Shown: piece by piece, positions 17,868 to 27,212 of the stretch
How positions within the stretch are numbered: position 1 is the stretch's first letter
Layout: each line of letters opens with the position of its first letter
Assembly: GCF_023151265.1 (NCBI RefSeq)
Contig: NZ_JAKLJH010000003.1
Coordinates: 1 to 37,213 of the forward strand
Direction: 5' to 3'
DNA from: Flavobacterium sp.
GTDB taxonomy: Bacteria; Bacteroidota; Bacteroidia; Flavobacteriales; Flavobacteriaceae
DNA length: 37,213 nucleotides
The notes under the pieces: model-generated
The model's input: the letters and a program-made list of their open reading frames with translations, nothing else
Database searches by the model: none
Told to the model about the DNA's origin: nothing
Made by a program: the position numbers and the translations under genes

Positions 17868-18602
17868 ATGCTTTTAACAATCGATGTTGGAAATTCACGA
17901 ATTAAAGTTGCTGTCTTTGAACACAATAAGCAAGTTGACTTTTTTATTTTTGAAACAAATGAAGCGCTAAAAAATTTTAAAAATATTTTTAAAAAATATT
18001 CTAATCTTCAAAAAATCATCCTTTCTTCGGTTGGAAAACTAGATGAAGAAGTGGTAAATTTCATCAAAAATCAATTCCAAACAGAAATAATCACCCATAA
18101 ATCAAAGTTTCCTTTCATAAATTTATATGCAACTCCAGAAACTTTAGGAATTGACCGAATGGTTTTAGCTGCTGGCGCTACATTAATGTACCCAAACCAA
18201 AATCGATTGATTATTGATGCTGGAACTTGCATTACTTATGACTTTGTGAATACTGAAAACCAATATTTAGGAGGTGCTATTTCACCGGGGATCAAAATTA
18301 GATACAAGAGTTTAAACAATTACACTTCAAAATTGCCGTTATTAAGCATAAGTGAAGATTTTGAAATTATAGGAAATAGTACAAAAAGCGCAATTCACAG
18401 CGGCGTTATTAATGGAGTAATCTTTGAAATCGAAGGGTTTATTTCACAATATTCTCTTAAAAATCAAGATTTAACAATAATTTTAACAGGAGGAGACGCG
18501 GAATTTTTGGCTAAAAGATTAAAAAGCACCATATTTGCCAATTCAAATTTCTTACTAGAGAGTTTGAACTTATTATCACTATACACAGAAAAAAATGATT
18601 AA
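17868..18602 (+). CDS. coaX: Type III pantothenate kinase CoaX
   Basis: Phosphorylates pantothenate, the first step of coenzyme A synthesis. The 244 residues show the ASKHA-fold motifs of the type III family: IDVGNSRIK at the N-terminus (phosphate 1), GIDRMVLAAGA, DAGTCITYDFV (phosphate 2), GGAISPGIK, HSGVINGVIFEIEGF and the ILTGGDAEFLAKRL adenosine motif near the C-terminus. The length is normal for the family. The next gene starts inside it with an 8-bp overlap (ATGATTAA), so translation is probably coupled to the outer-membrane protein gene. Confidence 0.95.
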   Translation: MLLTIDVGNSRIKVAVFEHNKQVDFFIFETNEALKNFKNIFKKYSNLQKIILSSVGKLDEEVVNFIKNQFQTEIITHKSKFPFINLYATPETLGIDRMVLAAGATLMYPNQNRLIIDAGTCITYDFVNTENQYLGGAISPGIKIRYKSLNNYTSKLPLLSISEDFEIIGNSTKSAIHSGVINGVIFEIEGFISQYSLKNQDLTIILTGGDAEFLAKRLKSTIFANSNFLLESLNLLSLYTEKND

Positions 18603-19851
18603 AAAGCTTATAGTATTTGCTAGTATTATTGTTTCATTAAACTCATGGGCACAAGATAACACAGCGTCACCCTATTCTTATTACGGATTAGGAGAAGTAA
18701 AATTTAGAGGTACTCAAGACGCAAGAGCAATGGGAGGTTTGTCAATTACTGGAGACAGCATTCAATTAGGATTAATGAATCCAGCCTCATATTCAAAACT
18801 AAAATTAACGACTTTTGCAGTTGGAGGAACAAATTCATCAACAAATTTCTCAACAGATACAGAAAAAGAAAAAGCGCAAAGAACCAGTTTTGATTATCTT
18901 GCTGTAGGATTACCTTTAGGGAAATTTGGAATGGCTTTTGGATTGATGCCTTATTCTGCTGTTGGTTACAAAAACGAAAACACATCAGTAAATACAAGTG
19001 AGACAAGCTATTCTAGAAAAGAAGGAAATGGATTCATCAACAAAGTATTTGTTGGAGGTTCATATACTTTCAATAAAAATCTAAGCGTTGGTTTAGATTT
19101 TGCATACCTTTTTGGGGATATCACGAATAATTTCAATAAAAGGATTTTAGCTCCTGATTTTACACAGTACACGACACGCGAAAGAAACATAACTGAATTA
19201 AATGGAATTTCATTTAATCTTGGTCTTCTTTACAACACAAAAATCAATTCAAAGCTTACGTTTAATACAAGCTTAACTTACAGCCCTGAGACTAAGTTAA
19301 GTACTAATAATTCTAGAAATATAGCTACTGTAATTTACTCAGCTTCTGGTGCAGAATTCTCAAATGACGATGAAGACATTGCAGTACCTAATACAAGTTT
19401 AATTATTCCAAGCCGATTAAGCTTAGGCTTTGGTTTAGGTGAAAACAAAAAATGGTTGCTTGGTTCAGAGCTTACATTCACACAAAACAAAAACCTAGTA
19501 AATAGATTTACAGAATTAACGCAAGTTTCGTATGAAAACTCAACTCGTTTTGCTCTTGGTGGTTATTACATACCTAAATATGATTCTTTTTCTAATTATC
19601 TTCAAAGAATTGTTTATAGAGCAGGTTTTAAATATGAAAATACCGGTTTAGTATTAAATAATAAAAGCATAAACGATTATGGCATGAATTTTGGTTTAGG
19701 CTTACCACTAGGTTTCTCTAAAATCGATTTAGGTTTTGAATTTGGAAAAAGAGGAACTACATCAAGCGGTTTAATAGAAGAGAATTATTTTAACATTAGT
19801 GTTGGATTAAATCTTGGCGCTAAATGGTTTGAAAGAAGAAAAATTGATTAA
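18595..19851 (+). CDS. Outer-membrane beta-barrel protein, FadL/OmpP1-like, function unknown
   Basis: A 418-residue protein with a signal peptide (about 1-19, ending SWAQ). The N-terminal motif is SPYSYYGLGEVKFRGTQDARAMGGLSI, followed by LGLMNPASYSKL. This resembles the start of Bacteroidetes OmpP1/FadL/PorV-like barrels, in which an ARAMGG-type turn precedes an NPA(S/A) motif. The rest alternates polar and aromatic residues in barrel-like strands and ends in the strand GLNLGAKWFERRKID. Transport substrate or assembly role is unknown. It overlaps coaX by 8 bp and lies 21 bp before the TPR gene, in a run that leads to lptC. Confidence 0.75.
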   Translation: MIKKLIVFASIIVSLNSWAQDNTASPYSYYGLGEVKFRGTQDARAMGGLSITGDSIQLGLMNPASYSKLKLTTFAVGGTNSSTNFSTDTEKEKAQRTSFDYLAVGLPLGKFGMAFGLMPYSAVGYKNENTSVNTSETSYSRKEGNGFINKVFVGGSYTFNKNLSVGLDFAYLFGDITNNFNKRILAPDFTQYTTRERNITELNGISFNLGLLYNTKINSKLTFNTSLTYSPETKLSTNNSRNIATVIYSASGAEFSNDDEDIAVPNTSLIIPSRLSLGFGLGENKKWLLGSELTFTQNKNLVNRFTELTQVSYENSTRFALGGYYIPKYDSFSNYLQRIVYRAGFKYENTGLVLNNKSINDYGMNFGLGLPLGFSKIDLGFEFGKRGTTSSGLIEENYFNISVGLNLGAKWFERRKID

Positions 19852-19872
19852 TAATTATTTATAAGCAGAAAA

Positions 19873-21240
19873 ATGAAAACGAAATTAACATTATTATTTA
19901 TAGCTTTAACTAGTTTTTTTGTTCAAGCTCAAAATACGGAAGCTTGTACAGAAACACTAAGCTTAATGTCAACTTCTGTAAAGGCAAAAGATGTTACGGC
20001 TTACGACTATTTAACAACTTTAAGAAAAGATTGTCCGTCTTTCCATAAAAGCATTTACACTTTAGGAGAATTTGCAGTTAAATTGAAAATTGAAAAAGCA
20101 ACAACTCCTCAAGATAAAGAAAAGTACGTTCGTGATTTATTGAAATTATATGATGAACACGACCAACACTTTCCTGGAAATGGCGCTGGAAATAAAATGA
20201 AAAAAGGATTAGTATTGTTTGAAAACAAAGTTGGAACCACCGACGAAGTATTTCAATTGTTAGATGTTGCCTTCAAAACTGATTATGCAAACTTTAAATA
20301 TGCAAAAGCAATGTATGTTTACTTCGAAATTTTAGTAAACAACCACAAAGCTAACAAAGGTGTAGAATTACAACAAGTATTCGATAAATATGACGATATT
20401 TCTAAAAAACTTGATGAAGAAGAAAAAGAATTATCTGAAGAAAACGATACTTTTTTAACAAAAGAAGAAGCAGGACAAGCATTAACTGACAAAGAAAAAA
20501 CAAGAAAAGCTAGAATTGAAAATAGTTTGGAAATTTTTGGAAATGTTAGAAATGACATGGACAATATTGTTTTAGAATTATCTACTTGCGAAAAACTTAT
20601 TCCATTTTATCAAAAAGGATTTGAGTTAAACAAAACTAACGAAGAATGGCTAAAAAGAGCCGCAAATCGTTTAGATGCAAAAGGATGTGATTCTGACCCA
20701 ATATTCTCAAAAATATCAGAAGCACTTTACAAATTAAACCCAAGTGCTGATGCAGCATATCAATTAGGTGTAGTAGAAATTCAAAGAAAAAACACTACTA
20801 AAGCTTTAGATTATTTTAATCAAGCAGCTAATTTATACACTGACAATACTAAAAAAGCAAATGTATATTACAGAATTGCAGCTATGTACAGTAAATCAAA
20901 CAAAGTTCAAGCTCGTACGTATGCAAGAAAAGCTCTATCTGTAAAACCATCATTTGGTAAAGCTTATTTATTGATTGCACAACTTTACGGAAGTAGCATC
21001 AACGAATGTGGAGCAACTCAATTCGAAAAAAGAGCTGTTTATTGGCTAGCTGCTCAATATTGTGATAAAGCTGGAGCAGTTGATTCATCAATCAAAGGAT
21101 TAGCAAGCAAAACAGCCGCAAGTTATAGAGCATCAGCTCCTTCTACTTCTGAAATTTTTTCAGAAGGAAAACAAGGACAAAGAATTGCTTTTAACTGCTG
21201 GATTGGTGAAAGTGTAGTTGTACCAAGTATTGGTAAATAA
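19873..21240 (+). CDS. Exported TPR-repeat protein
   Basis: 455 residues with a signal peptide ending near FVQAQ (about residue 20). A charged coiled-coil-like stretch lies at about 170-215 (DDISKKLDEEEKELSEEND and onward). TPR-type helices follow at about 285-370, including AAYQLGVVEIQRKNTTKALDYFNQAANLY and KVQARTYARKALSVKPSFGKAYLLIAQLY. TPR arrays hold protein partners, so a periplasmic scaffold or assembly role is likely, but no enzymatic motif is seen. Its stop codon overlaps the lptC ATG by 1 bp (TAATG), which links it to envelope biogenesis. Confidence 0.82.
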   Translation: MKTKLTLLFIALTSFFVQAQNTEACTETLSLMSTSVKAKDVTAYDYLTTLRKDCPSFHKSIYTLGEFAVKLKIEKATTPQDKEKYVRDLLKLYDEHDQHFPGNGAGNKMKKGLVLFENKVGTTDEVFQLLDVAFKTDYANFKYAKAMYVYFEILVNNHKANKGVELQQVFDKYDDISKKLDEEEKELSEENDTFLTKEEAGQALTDKEKTRKARIENSLEIFGNVRNDMDNIVLELSTCEKLIPFYQKGFELNKTNEEWLKRAANRLDAKGCDSDPIFSKISEALYKLNPSADAAYQLGVVEIQRKNTTKALDYFNQAANLYTDNTKKANVYYRIAAMYSKSNKVQARTYARKALSVKPSFGKAYLLIAQLYGSSINECGATQFEKRAVYWLAAQYCDKAGAVDSSIKGLASKTAASYRASAPSTSEIFSEGKQGQRIAFNCWIGESVVVPSIGK

Positions 21241-21800
21241 TGAAACTATTATTAAAAAATAATATTTTAAACATGGTCACGATATTTATCGTGACTATGT
21301 TTTTTTCATGTGAAAGCGACATTAAAAAGGTGCAACAACTTAGCGAAACAAGTTTTATCCCTACAGGTGAAGCCGACACTTTAAATTTAAAATATACCGA
21401 TTCTGGCAAAATCAGATCAATTCTAAAAAGTCCAAAAATGATGGACTATAGTAACATTTCAAATCCTTTTACAGAATTTCCTAAAGGAATTCACGTAACC
21501 TTATTTGACAACAAAGGAAACACTACAACTATTGAAGCAGATTATGCCATTTCGTATAAAAAAACAGATATAATCGACTTACAAGGAAACGTTACTATTA
21601 GCTCTCAAAATGGTAAAAAACTAGAAACTTCACAATTATACTTTGACCAAAAAAACGAATGGTTCTTTACAGAAAAACACTTTAAATATACTGATGAAGG
21701 CGGTAGTTATTTAGAAGGCCCAGGAGTTGACTTCAGTAAAGATTTCAAAATTTTTAATATGCAACAAAGTAGCGGAGAAGTTAACACTACCGACAAATAA
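21240..21800 (+). CDS. lptC: LPS export protein LptC, lipoprotein form
   Basis: 186 residues. A hydrophobic N-terminus ends in the lipobox-like MFFSC (Cys about 28). LptC-fold beta strands follow, with segments such as YTDSGKIRSILKSPKM, FPKGIHVTLFDNKGNTTTIEADYAISY and IDLQGNVTISSQNGKKLETSQLYFDQ, typical of LptC/OstA-like repeats. It receives LPS from the LptB2FG complex and passes it toward LptA/LptD in the periplasm. E. coli LptC is held by a transmembrane helix; this form appears to be lipid-anchored. The start at 21240 is set by the 1-bp overlap with the TPR gene and by the signal sequence. Confidence 0.87.
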   Translation: MKLLLKNNILNMVTIFIVTMFFSCESDIKKVQQLSETSFIPTGEADTLNLKYTDSGKIRSILKSPKMMDYSNISNPFTEFPKGIHVTLFDNKGNTTTIEADYAISYKKTDIIDLQGNVTISSQNGKKLETSQLYFDQKNEWFFTEKHFKYTDEGGSYLEGPGVDFSKDFKIFNMQQSSGEVNTTDK

Positions 21801-21831
21801 TTGTTTTACATTTTCCTTTTCATTACATTTG
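21801..21831 (+). promoter_or_regulatory. Promoter for the small membrane protein and CNNM/CBS genes
   Basis: TTG at 21801-21803, a 20-nt spacer and TACATTTG at 21824-21831 fit the Bacteroidetes -33/-7 layout. The box ends 16 bp before the ATG at 21848. It would let the two downstream genes be expressed apart from the coaX-lptC run. Confidence 0.55.
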
Positions 21832-21847
21832 ATAAAATTAACACACT

Positions 21848-22039
21848 ATGACTTATTTAAAATTCATTCAATACATCTATCTAATATTTGCAGCTTTCTT
21901 TTTATACGATGCATTTAAAAAATATTCAGAAGGCAAACCATTTAATGACATTCTTTTAAGTATTATCATTGCCGTAGTTGCTGTTGGTATGTTCTTTTTT
22001 AGAAGACATTTCCAAAACAAGTATCAAAACAGAAAATAG
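21848..22039 (+). CDS. Small membrane protein, conserved-hypothetical type
   Basis: 63 residues with two hydrophobic helices (about 7-22 and 36-52) separated by a polar KKYSEGKPFND turn, and a basic C-terminal tail (RRHFQNKYQNRK). It has its own promoter, starts at a clean ATG and lies 4 bp before the CNNM/CBS gene, so it is likely real and co-expressed. I do not recognise a named family. It may assist the membrane protein encoded next to it. Confidence 0.72.
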   Translation: MTYLKFIQYIYLIFAAFFLYDAFKKYSEGKPFNDILLSIIIAVVAVGMFFFRRHFQNKYQNRK

Positions 22040-22043
22040 TTAA

Positions 22044-23309
22044 ATGGAAATCGCCATTATTGTAATTTGTTTATTGCTTTCGGCATTCTTTTCAGGAATG
22101 GAAATTGCTTATGTTTCTTCTAACAAAGTGTATTTATCTATCGAGAAAAGACAACAAAACTTTAATGCTTCTATACTAAATAAACTTACCGAAAAGCCAT
22201 CTCAGTTTATTACCTCAATGCTCGTTGGAAACAATGTTGTATTAGTAATTTACGGAATTTATTCGGGCGATTTAATTATCGATTGGTTAAACAACTACTT
22301 CGAACTCACTGCTTTTGTTGGATTATTACTTCAAACTCTAATCTCAACAGCTATCATTTTATTAACAGCTGAATTCCTTCCGAAAGTATTCTTTCAAATT
22401 TACGCCAATTCTTTTATTAAGTTTTTTGCTGTTCCAAGTTATTTCTTTTACCAATTATTCTTTTGGCCTACCAAATTCATAATTTGGATTTCAGATATTA
22501 TCTTGCGAAAATTCTTCAAAACACCTGGAGATCAAGTCCAGGAATATTTCAGTAAAGTAGAATTAGGCAATTACATTACCGAACAAATGAATAATGTGTC
22601 GCATGAAAACGAAATAGACTCAGAAATTCAAATTTTTCAAAATGCTCTTGAATTTTCCGACTTAAAAGCAAGAGATATTATGACGCCAAGAACCGAAATT
22701 AGTGGTGTTGATATTTTAGATTCGGTTACTGAACTTAAAGAAACTTTTATTAAAACGGGTTATTCTAAATTGTTAATTTATCAAAATTCAATTGATGATA
22801 TTTTAGGTTATGTACACTCATTTGAACTGTTTAAAAAACCAAAAACCATCAAAAGCATAATGATTCCTGTTGAATATATTCCAGAAACGATTTACATTAA
22901 AGACGCCTTGGATTTATTAACCAAAAAAAGAAAAAGTATTGCAGTTGTGTTAGATGAATATGGAGGAACTTCTGGAATTATAACTGTTGAAGACATTATT
23001 GAACAATTGTTTGGCGAAATTGAAGACGAACACGATTTAGATGAAGAATTAATAGACGAAATTCTAGAAGAAAACACCTATTTATTCTCTGCAAGACTGG
23101 ATGTTGAATATCTAAACGAAAAATATAATTTAGAAATTCCCGAATCTGATTCTTACTCAACATTAGGTGGATTTATTGTAAATTATACGAAAGAAATTCC
23201 GTTAAACGAAGAAAAAATCAATATCGAAAATTTTGAAATAATCATTCATTCCGCAAGCAATAAAAAAATCGAATTGGTGCGTTTCTCTGTAAAAGAAGAA
23301 AAAAGATAA
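22044..23309 (+). CDS. CNNM/CBS-domain (HlyC/CorC, GldE-like) membrane protein
   Basis: 421 residues. The N-terminal DUF21/CNNM membrane domain (about 1-190) starts with LLLSAFFSGMEIAYVSSNK. Two CBS motifs follow (about 205-320, with ARDIMTPRTEISGVD and AVVLDEYGGTSGIITVEDIIEQLFGEIEDEHD), then a C-terminal CorC_HlyC domain (about 340-420). Such proteins are linked to divalent cation (Mg/Co) export or homeostasis. Flavobacterium GldE of gliding motility belongs to the same family, but the usual gldE neighbours are not here, so gldE is not assigned. Confidence 0.9.
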   Translation: MEIAIIVICLLLSAFFSGMEIAYVSSNKVYLSIEKRQQNFNASILNKLTEKPSQFITSMLVGNNVVLVIYGIYSGDLIIDWLNNYFELTAFVGLLLQTLISTAIILLTAEFLPKVFFQIYANSFIKFFAVPSYFFYQLFFWPTKFIIWISDIILRKFFKTPGDQVQEYFSKVELGNYITEQMNNVSHENEIDSEIQIFQNALEFSDLKARDIMTPRTEISGVDILDSVTELKETFIKTGYSKLLIYQNSIDDILGYVHSFELFKKPKTIKSIMIPVEYIPETIYIKDALDLLTKKRKSIAVVLDEYGGTSGIITVEDIIEQLFGEIEDEHDLDEELIDEILEENTYLFSARLDVEYLNEKYNLEIPESDSYSTLGGFIVNYTKEIPLNEEKINIENFEIIIHSASNKKIELVRFSVKEEKR

Positions 23310-23370
23310 AAATCTTTAAAAAAAACAAGTAAAATATAACTTTACTATTTTATTATTAAATAGATAATTG

Positions 23371-23378
23371 TATTTTCG
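23371..23378 (+). promoter_or_regulatory. Possible -7 box for the prolyl isomerase gene
   Basis: TATTTTCG differs from TAnnTTTG at one position and ends 30 bp before the ATG at 23409. No clear -33 TTG is seen. The 99-bp gap contains no other recognisable signal. Confidence 0.35.
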
Positions 23379-23408
23379 CCCTCTGAAAAAAATTAAACAC
23401 AAATAAAA

Positions 23409-25466
23409 ATGGCAGTTTTATCTAAAATTAGACAACGTTCATTCTTCCTAATTATTATCATTGCTTTAGCATTGTTTTCATTTGTATTAGCAGATGTTAT
23501 TCAAAGCGGAACATTTAGCTCTGATGCTAACAATGTAGGTTCTGTTAATGGAACAGATATTGATGCGCAACAATTTATGCAAAATGTTGCAATGATTGAA
23601 AAACAAGGACAAGGTACTACTTCAACACAAGCTCTTAACAGTGCATGGGATCAAGAAGTTAGAAGAATTATCCTTACTGAAGAATTTGAAAAATTAGGCT
23701 TAAAAGTTGGTAGCGAACAATTAATCAACGTTATCAAGCAAAATCCTAACTTAGCTCAAAATCCTCAATTTTTAAATGCTGCTGGACAATTTGACGAAAA
23801 CAAATTTAAAGAGTCTTTAAAAGGAATCAAAAATGCTCCAGACCAAACACAATGGTTACAATGGAAAGAATTTGAAAAAAACATTGAAAGATATGCTGTT
23901 GAACAAATGTACAACACGATGATCAAATCTGGTGTGTACACAACAAAAGCTGAAGGAAAATTCCAATATAAATTAGAAAACGATAAAGCAAACTTTGATT
24001 ATGTAACAGTAGCTTTTTCAACTGTAAACGACGATCAAGTTAAAGTTACTGATGCTGAGATTATCGATTTTATGAAAAAATCTCCAAAAAAATACAAGTC
24101 AGACAACACTACAAGCGTTGATTTTGTATTGGTAGAGAACAAACCTTCTAAAGAAGACGAGCAAGCTATGTTATCTTCTATTGGTGATGTTAAAGTGAAA
24201 TTTGACTCTGTTGCTAATGTAGGTGAATTTGTTAATGCTAATTCAGATATTAAATTTGACTCTACTTATGTAACTAAAAAAGATTTACCTATTGATTATC
24301 AAGAACAATTATTCAACTTACCAGTTGGTGGTGTTTTTGGACCATATGTTTTCAACGGACACCAATGTATTTCTAGAATGATTGCTAAAAAAGGCAATGC
24401 AAGTGCAAAAGCAAGTCACATTTTATTAGCTTACAAAGGAGCTCCTCAATCTACTGCTACAAGAACAAAAGAAGAAGCTCAAGCTTTAGCTAATGATTTA
24501 TTAGCACAAGTAAAAGCTAACCCAGGAAACTTTGTTATGTTAGCAATGGCTAACTCAGACGATCCAGGATCTAAAAACAATGGTGGTGAGTATGACAACA
24601 TTACTCCTGGACAAATGGTTCCTCAATTTAATGATTATGTATTCAATAATCCTGTTGGTTCTATTGGTGTAGTTGAAACTGATTTTGGTTTTCACGTAAT
24701 CAAAGTAACGGCTAAATATGATGCTGTTTTAATGGGAACAGTTGCTCAAAAAATTCAACCTTCTGAAGCTACAATTGATGCAATTTACACTAAAGCAAGT
24801 CAATTAGAAGCAGATGCTAATGAGAATAAAGATTTTGCTGCTATTGCTAAAAAAGCAGGATTTGAAGTAGTACCAGCTACAAATTTAAAAGGATCAGATG
24901 AATACGTTCAAGGTATAGGTTCTCAAAGAGAAATTGTAAGATGGTCTTTCAATAAAGATACAGAAATTGGAGATGTTAGACGTTTTGAAGTTCCTCAAGG
25001 TTTTGTTATTGCAAAATTAAAAGATAGAAACGAAAGTGGTTTATTACCAATTGATATTGCAAAACTACAAGTAGAACCAATCATCAAAAATCAGAAAAAA
25101 GCTGAAATTATCAAGAAAAAAATGAGTGGTAGTTCTTTAGAGGCAGTTGCAAAAGCTTCTGGCGCTTCTGTTCAAATTGCAGCTGGAGTTTCTTTAAAAG
25201 CACCAGTAATTCCAAATATTGGGAATGAGCCTAAAGTTGTTGGTAAAGCATTTGGTTTAACTCCTGGAAAAACTTCTGAAATTATCGAAGGTACATCAGG
25301 AATGTTCATGGTAAGAGCTAAAGCTGTAACTAAAGCTCCAGAAGTTCCAAGTTATGAAACTTACATTACTCAAGACAGATCACAAAATAGATCTTATGCT
25401 ATCTCAATGTCTTATATTGCATTAAAAGATAAAGCAGAAATTAAAGATAACAGAGCAAACTTCTAA
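23409..25466 (+). CDS. Periplasmic peptidyl-prolyl isomerase, PpiD/SurA-type
   Basis: 685 residues. A single N-terminal transmembrane anchor (about 12-30) is followed by a SurA_N-like helical chaperone region (about 35-190). One parvulin (PPIC) domain at about 335-440 is marked by KASHILLAYKG, ANSDDPGSKNNGGEYDNITPGQMVPQFNDYVF and ETDFGFHVIKV. A second, PPIC-like half lies at about 450-560. It should help fold outer-membrane and secreted proteins while held on the inner membrane. Size and layout match PpiD proteins of Bacteroidetes. A strong terminator follows directly. Confidence 0.92.
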   Translation: MAVLSKIRQRSFFLIIIIALALFSFVLADVIQSGTFSSDANNVGSVNGTDIDAQQFMQNVAMIEKQGQGTTSTQALNSAWDQEVRRIILTEEFEKLGLKVGSEQLINVIKQNPNLAQNPQFLNAAGQFDENKFKESLKGIKNAPDQTQWLQWKEFEKNIERYAVEQMYNTMIKSGVYTTKAEGKFQYKLENDKANFDYVTVAFSTVNDDQVKVTDAEIIDFMKKSPKKYKSDNTTSVDFVLVENKPSKEDEQAMLSSIGDVKVKFDSVANVGEFVNANSDIKFDSTYVTKKDLPIDYQEQLFNLPVGGVFGPYVFNGHQCISRMIAKKGNASAKASHILLAYKGAPQSTATRTKEEAQALANDLLAQVKANPGNFVMLAMANSDDPGSKNNGGEYDNITPGQMVPQFNDYVFNNPVGSIGVVETDFGFHVIKVTAKYDAVLMGTVAQKIQPSEATIDAIYTKASQLEADANENKDFAAIAKKAGFEVVPATNLKGSDEYVQGIGSQREIVRWSFNKDTEIGDVRRFEVPQGFVIAKLKDRNESGLLPIDIAKLQVEPIIKNQKKAEIIKKKMSGSSLEAVAKASGASVQIAAGVSLKAPVIPNIGNEPKVVGKAFGLTPGKTSEIIEGTSGMFMVRAKAVTKAPEVPSYETYITQDRSQNRSYAISMSYIALKDKAEIKDNRANF

Positions 25467-25485
25467 GAAGTTACGCTTCAAAAAC

Positions 25486-25517
25486 AAAAGGCTATCCGAA
25501 AATCGTGATAGCCTTTT
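25486..25517. terminator. Bidirectional terminator between the prolyl isomerase gene and umuD
   Basis: AAAAGGCTATC (25486-25496) pairs with GATAGCCTTTT (25507-25517), with inner CGA/TCG pairs in the loop. Six T's follow on the plus strand, and the A-run at the left gives a shorter U-tract on the minus strand. It serves both convergent genes. Confidence 0.87.
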
Positions 25518-25955
25518 TTATTTAATTTGTTTTATAACATAGGTCACAATTCCCCAAATTATAAACTCATTATGCGGTTCTATTTGAATTGGAGCATAAT
25601 TTGGATTCTCAGGCATTAAAAAAATAGCTTCTTCTGTTTTCTTAATTCGTTTTACGGTAAACTCGCCATCGATAAAACAAACTGAAACGGCATTATTTCT
25701 TGATTCTAGACTCCTGTCGATCACTAAAATATCACCATCATCAATCCCTGCCCCTATCATAGAATTTCCACTTGCTTTAGCATAAAAGGTTGCTTCCTTG
25801 TTTTTAATCAACAAATGATCTAAACTTACCTTAGATTCTTCAAAATCGGCTGCAGGCGAAGGAAATCCTGCTTTAATTTCGCTCGAAATAAATGAAGTTT
25901 CCATCGGATTATCAAAATCGGGAACAAAGAAAGTTATTTTTGGATTTACTTGCAT
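25518..25955 (-). CDS. umuD: UmuD-like S24 self-cleaving subunit of DNA polymerase V
   Basis: 145 residues. The cleavage dipeptide is Ala29-Gly30 in EIKAGFPSP. The catalytic pair is Ser65 in SGNSMIGAGI and Lys102 in EFTVKRIK, the same spacing as in E. coli UmuD (Gly25, Ser60, Lys97). There is no DNA-binding domain, so this is UmuD and not LexA. After RecA-stimulated cleavage it pairs with UmuC for translesion synthesis. Its ATG overlaps the end of umuC by 10 bp, so it is the second gene of the operon, the reverse of the E. coli umuDC order. Confidence 0.94.
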   Translation of the reverse strand: MQVNPKITFFVPDFDNPMETSFISSEIKAGFPSPAADFEESKVSLDHLLIKNKEATFYAKASGNSMIGAGIDDGDILVIDRSLESRNNAVSVCFIDGEFTVKRIKKTEEAIFLMPENPNYAPIQIEPHNEFIIWGIVTYVIKQIK

Positions 25956-27211
25956 TTTACTTCTAGTAATTCGTTAAAATTCGTAGTATATCGATTGGAT
26001 AAATGATTCTGTTTCATTTTCCAAGTGCGTTTTAAATCTTGTGAAGCTAATCGAAGTTTACGTTCGCCAGTTTTCGCCTGAACCGCATCCATAACTTCCA
26101 TAAGTTTTTGGTACTTTGGATTCTCTTCGTCAAAAAGTTTAAATTGACGTTGCGAAGAAGGCACAATTTCCGTAACAATAACACCAGCTTTTTTATAAGC
26201 AGTTCCTTCTTGATACAAATCTTTTAACATAGAAATCGCTATCTGACTAATTGAAAAAGACGTATTGGACGAAAAAGGCAGCGTTTGCATGCGATAAAAA
26301 CTATACTTTTCACCATTAGCATTAAATGGATCTTTTCGCAAATACAAAATAACCGCATTACAACACGAATTTTGCTTGCGTAACTTCTCAGAACAAACAC
26401 TTGCAAATGTAACCACGCGCTCTTTAAGTTCGTTGAAATCAGATATATCTTTCTCAAAACTTCTTGTAACCGCAATATTTTTTTTGGCTTTTGGTTCTTC
26501 CATTTCTAATACCGATTTTCCTTCTAATTCATATTTCAAGCGCATTCCAATCACTCCCATTTCTTTACGAATAAAAGCTTCGTTATGAGGAAGAGTAAAA
26601 TCATAAGCCGTTTTAATATTTTTAGATTGCATTTTTTTAGTAAGACGAAAACCAATTCCCCAAACATCTTCAATTTTTGTCCATTTCAAGGCTTTGATTC
26701 TTTTCTCATCAGTATCAATTACATAAACACCTTGTGTTCTTTCGTGAAATTTCTTTGCAATGTGATTGGCAATTTTAGATAATGCTTTGGTAGGCGCAAA
26801 ACCGATTCCTGTGGGAATACTTAACCATTTAATAATACGTTGTCGAATTTGCAATCCATACTCGTGATAATCGACTATATCTTGACCTAAAAAACTCAAA
26901 AAAGCTTCATCAATACTATACACCTCAACATTTGGAGTAAAATACTCAAGTGTTTTCATCACACGATGACTCAAATCGCCATACAAAGCATAATTAGAAG
27001 AAAAAACCTTTATATCATGTTGCTTAATCAAATCACGAACTTTAAACTCGGGCGCACCCATAGGAATTCCTAATGTTTTAGCTTCATTACTACGCGAAAT
27101 AATACAACCATCATTATTAGACAAAACCACAACAGGTTTACCATTTAATTGAGGTTGAAAAACACGTTCACACGAAACGTAAAAATTATTACAATCGACT
27201 AAAGCATACAT
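25946..27211 (-). CDS. umuC: UmuC-like Y-family translesion DNA polymerase
   Basis: 421 residues. The palm motifs are YALVDCNNFYVSCE (metal ligand Asp6), SNNDGCIISRSNEAK and YSIDEAFLSF (Asp101, Glu102), all intact. HhH and little-finger regions follow. A probable sliding-clamp peptide QFKLFD lies near residue 357, similar to QLNLFD in E. coli UmuC. It copies across lesions at the cost of mutations. The ATG at 27211 begins with the conserved first strand. A dyad symmetric element lies directly upstream, suggesting damage-responsive control of umuC and umuD together. Confidence 0.95.
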   Translation of the reverse strand: MYALVDCNNFYVSCERVFQPQLNGKPVVVLSNNDGCIISRSNEAKTLGIPMGAPEFKVRDLIKQHDIKVFSSNYALYGDLSHRVMKTLEYFTPNVEVYSIDEAFLSFLGQDIVDYHEYGLQIRQRIIKWLSIPTGIGFAPTKALSKIANHIAKKFHERTQGVYVIDTDEKRIKALKWTKIEDVWGIGFRLTKKMQSKNIKTAYDFTLPHNEAFIRKEMGVIGMRLKYELEGKSVLEMEEPKAKKNIAVTRSFEKDISDFNELKERVVTFASVCSEKLRKQNSCCNAVILYLRKDPFNANGEKYSFYRMQTLPFSSNTSFSISQIAISMLKDLYQEGTAYKKAGVIVTEIVPSSQRQFKLFDEENPKYQKLMEVMDAVQAKTGERKLRLASQDLKRTWKMKQNHLSNRYTTNFNELLEVKCK

Positions 27212-27212
27212 C

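Noticed and set aside
22044..23309. Assignment as gldE
   Set aside because: Family match only; the usual gldE neighbours (gldD, ssb, mutY) are absent.
25518..25955. LexA repressor
   Set aside because: The protein has the S24 peptidase part only and no helix-turn-helix; it overlaps umuC and has UmuD spacing of Gly, Ser and Lys.
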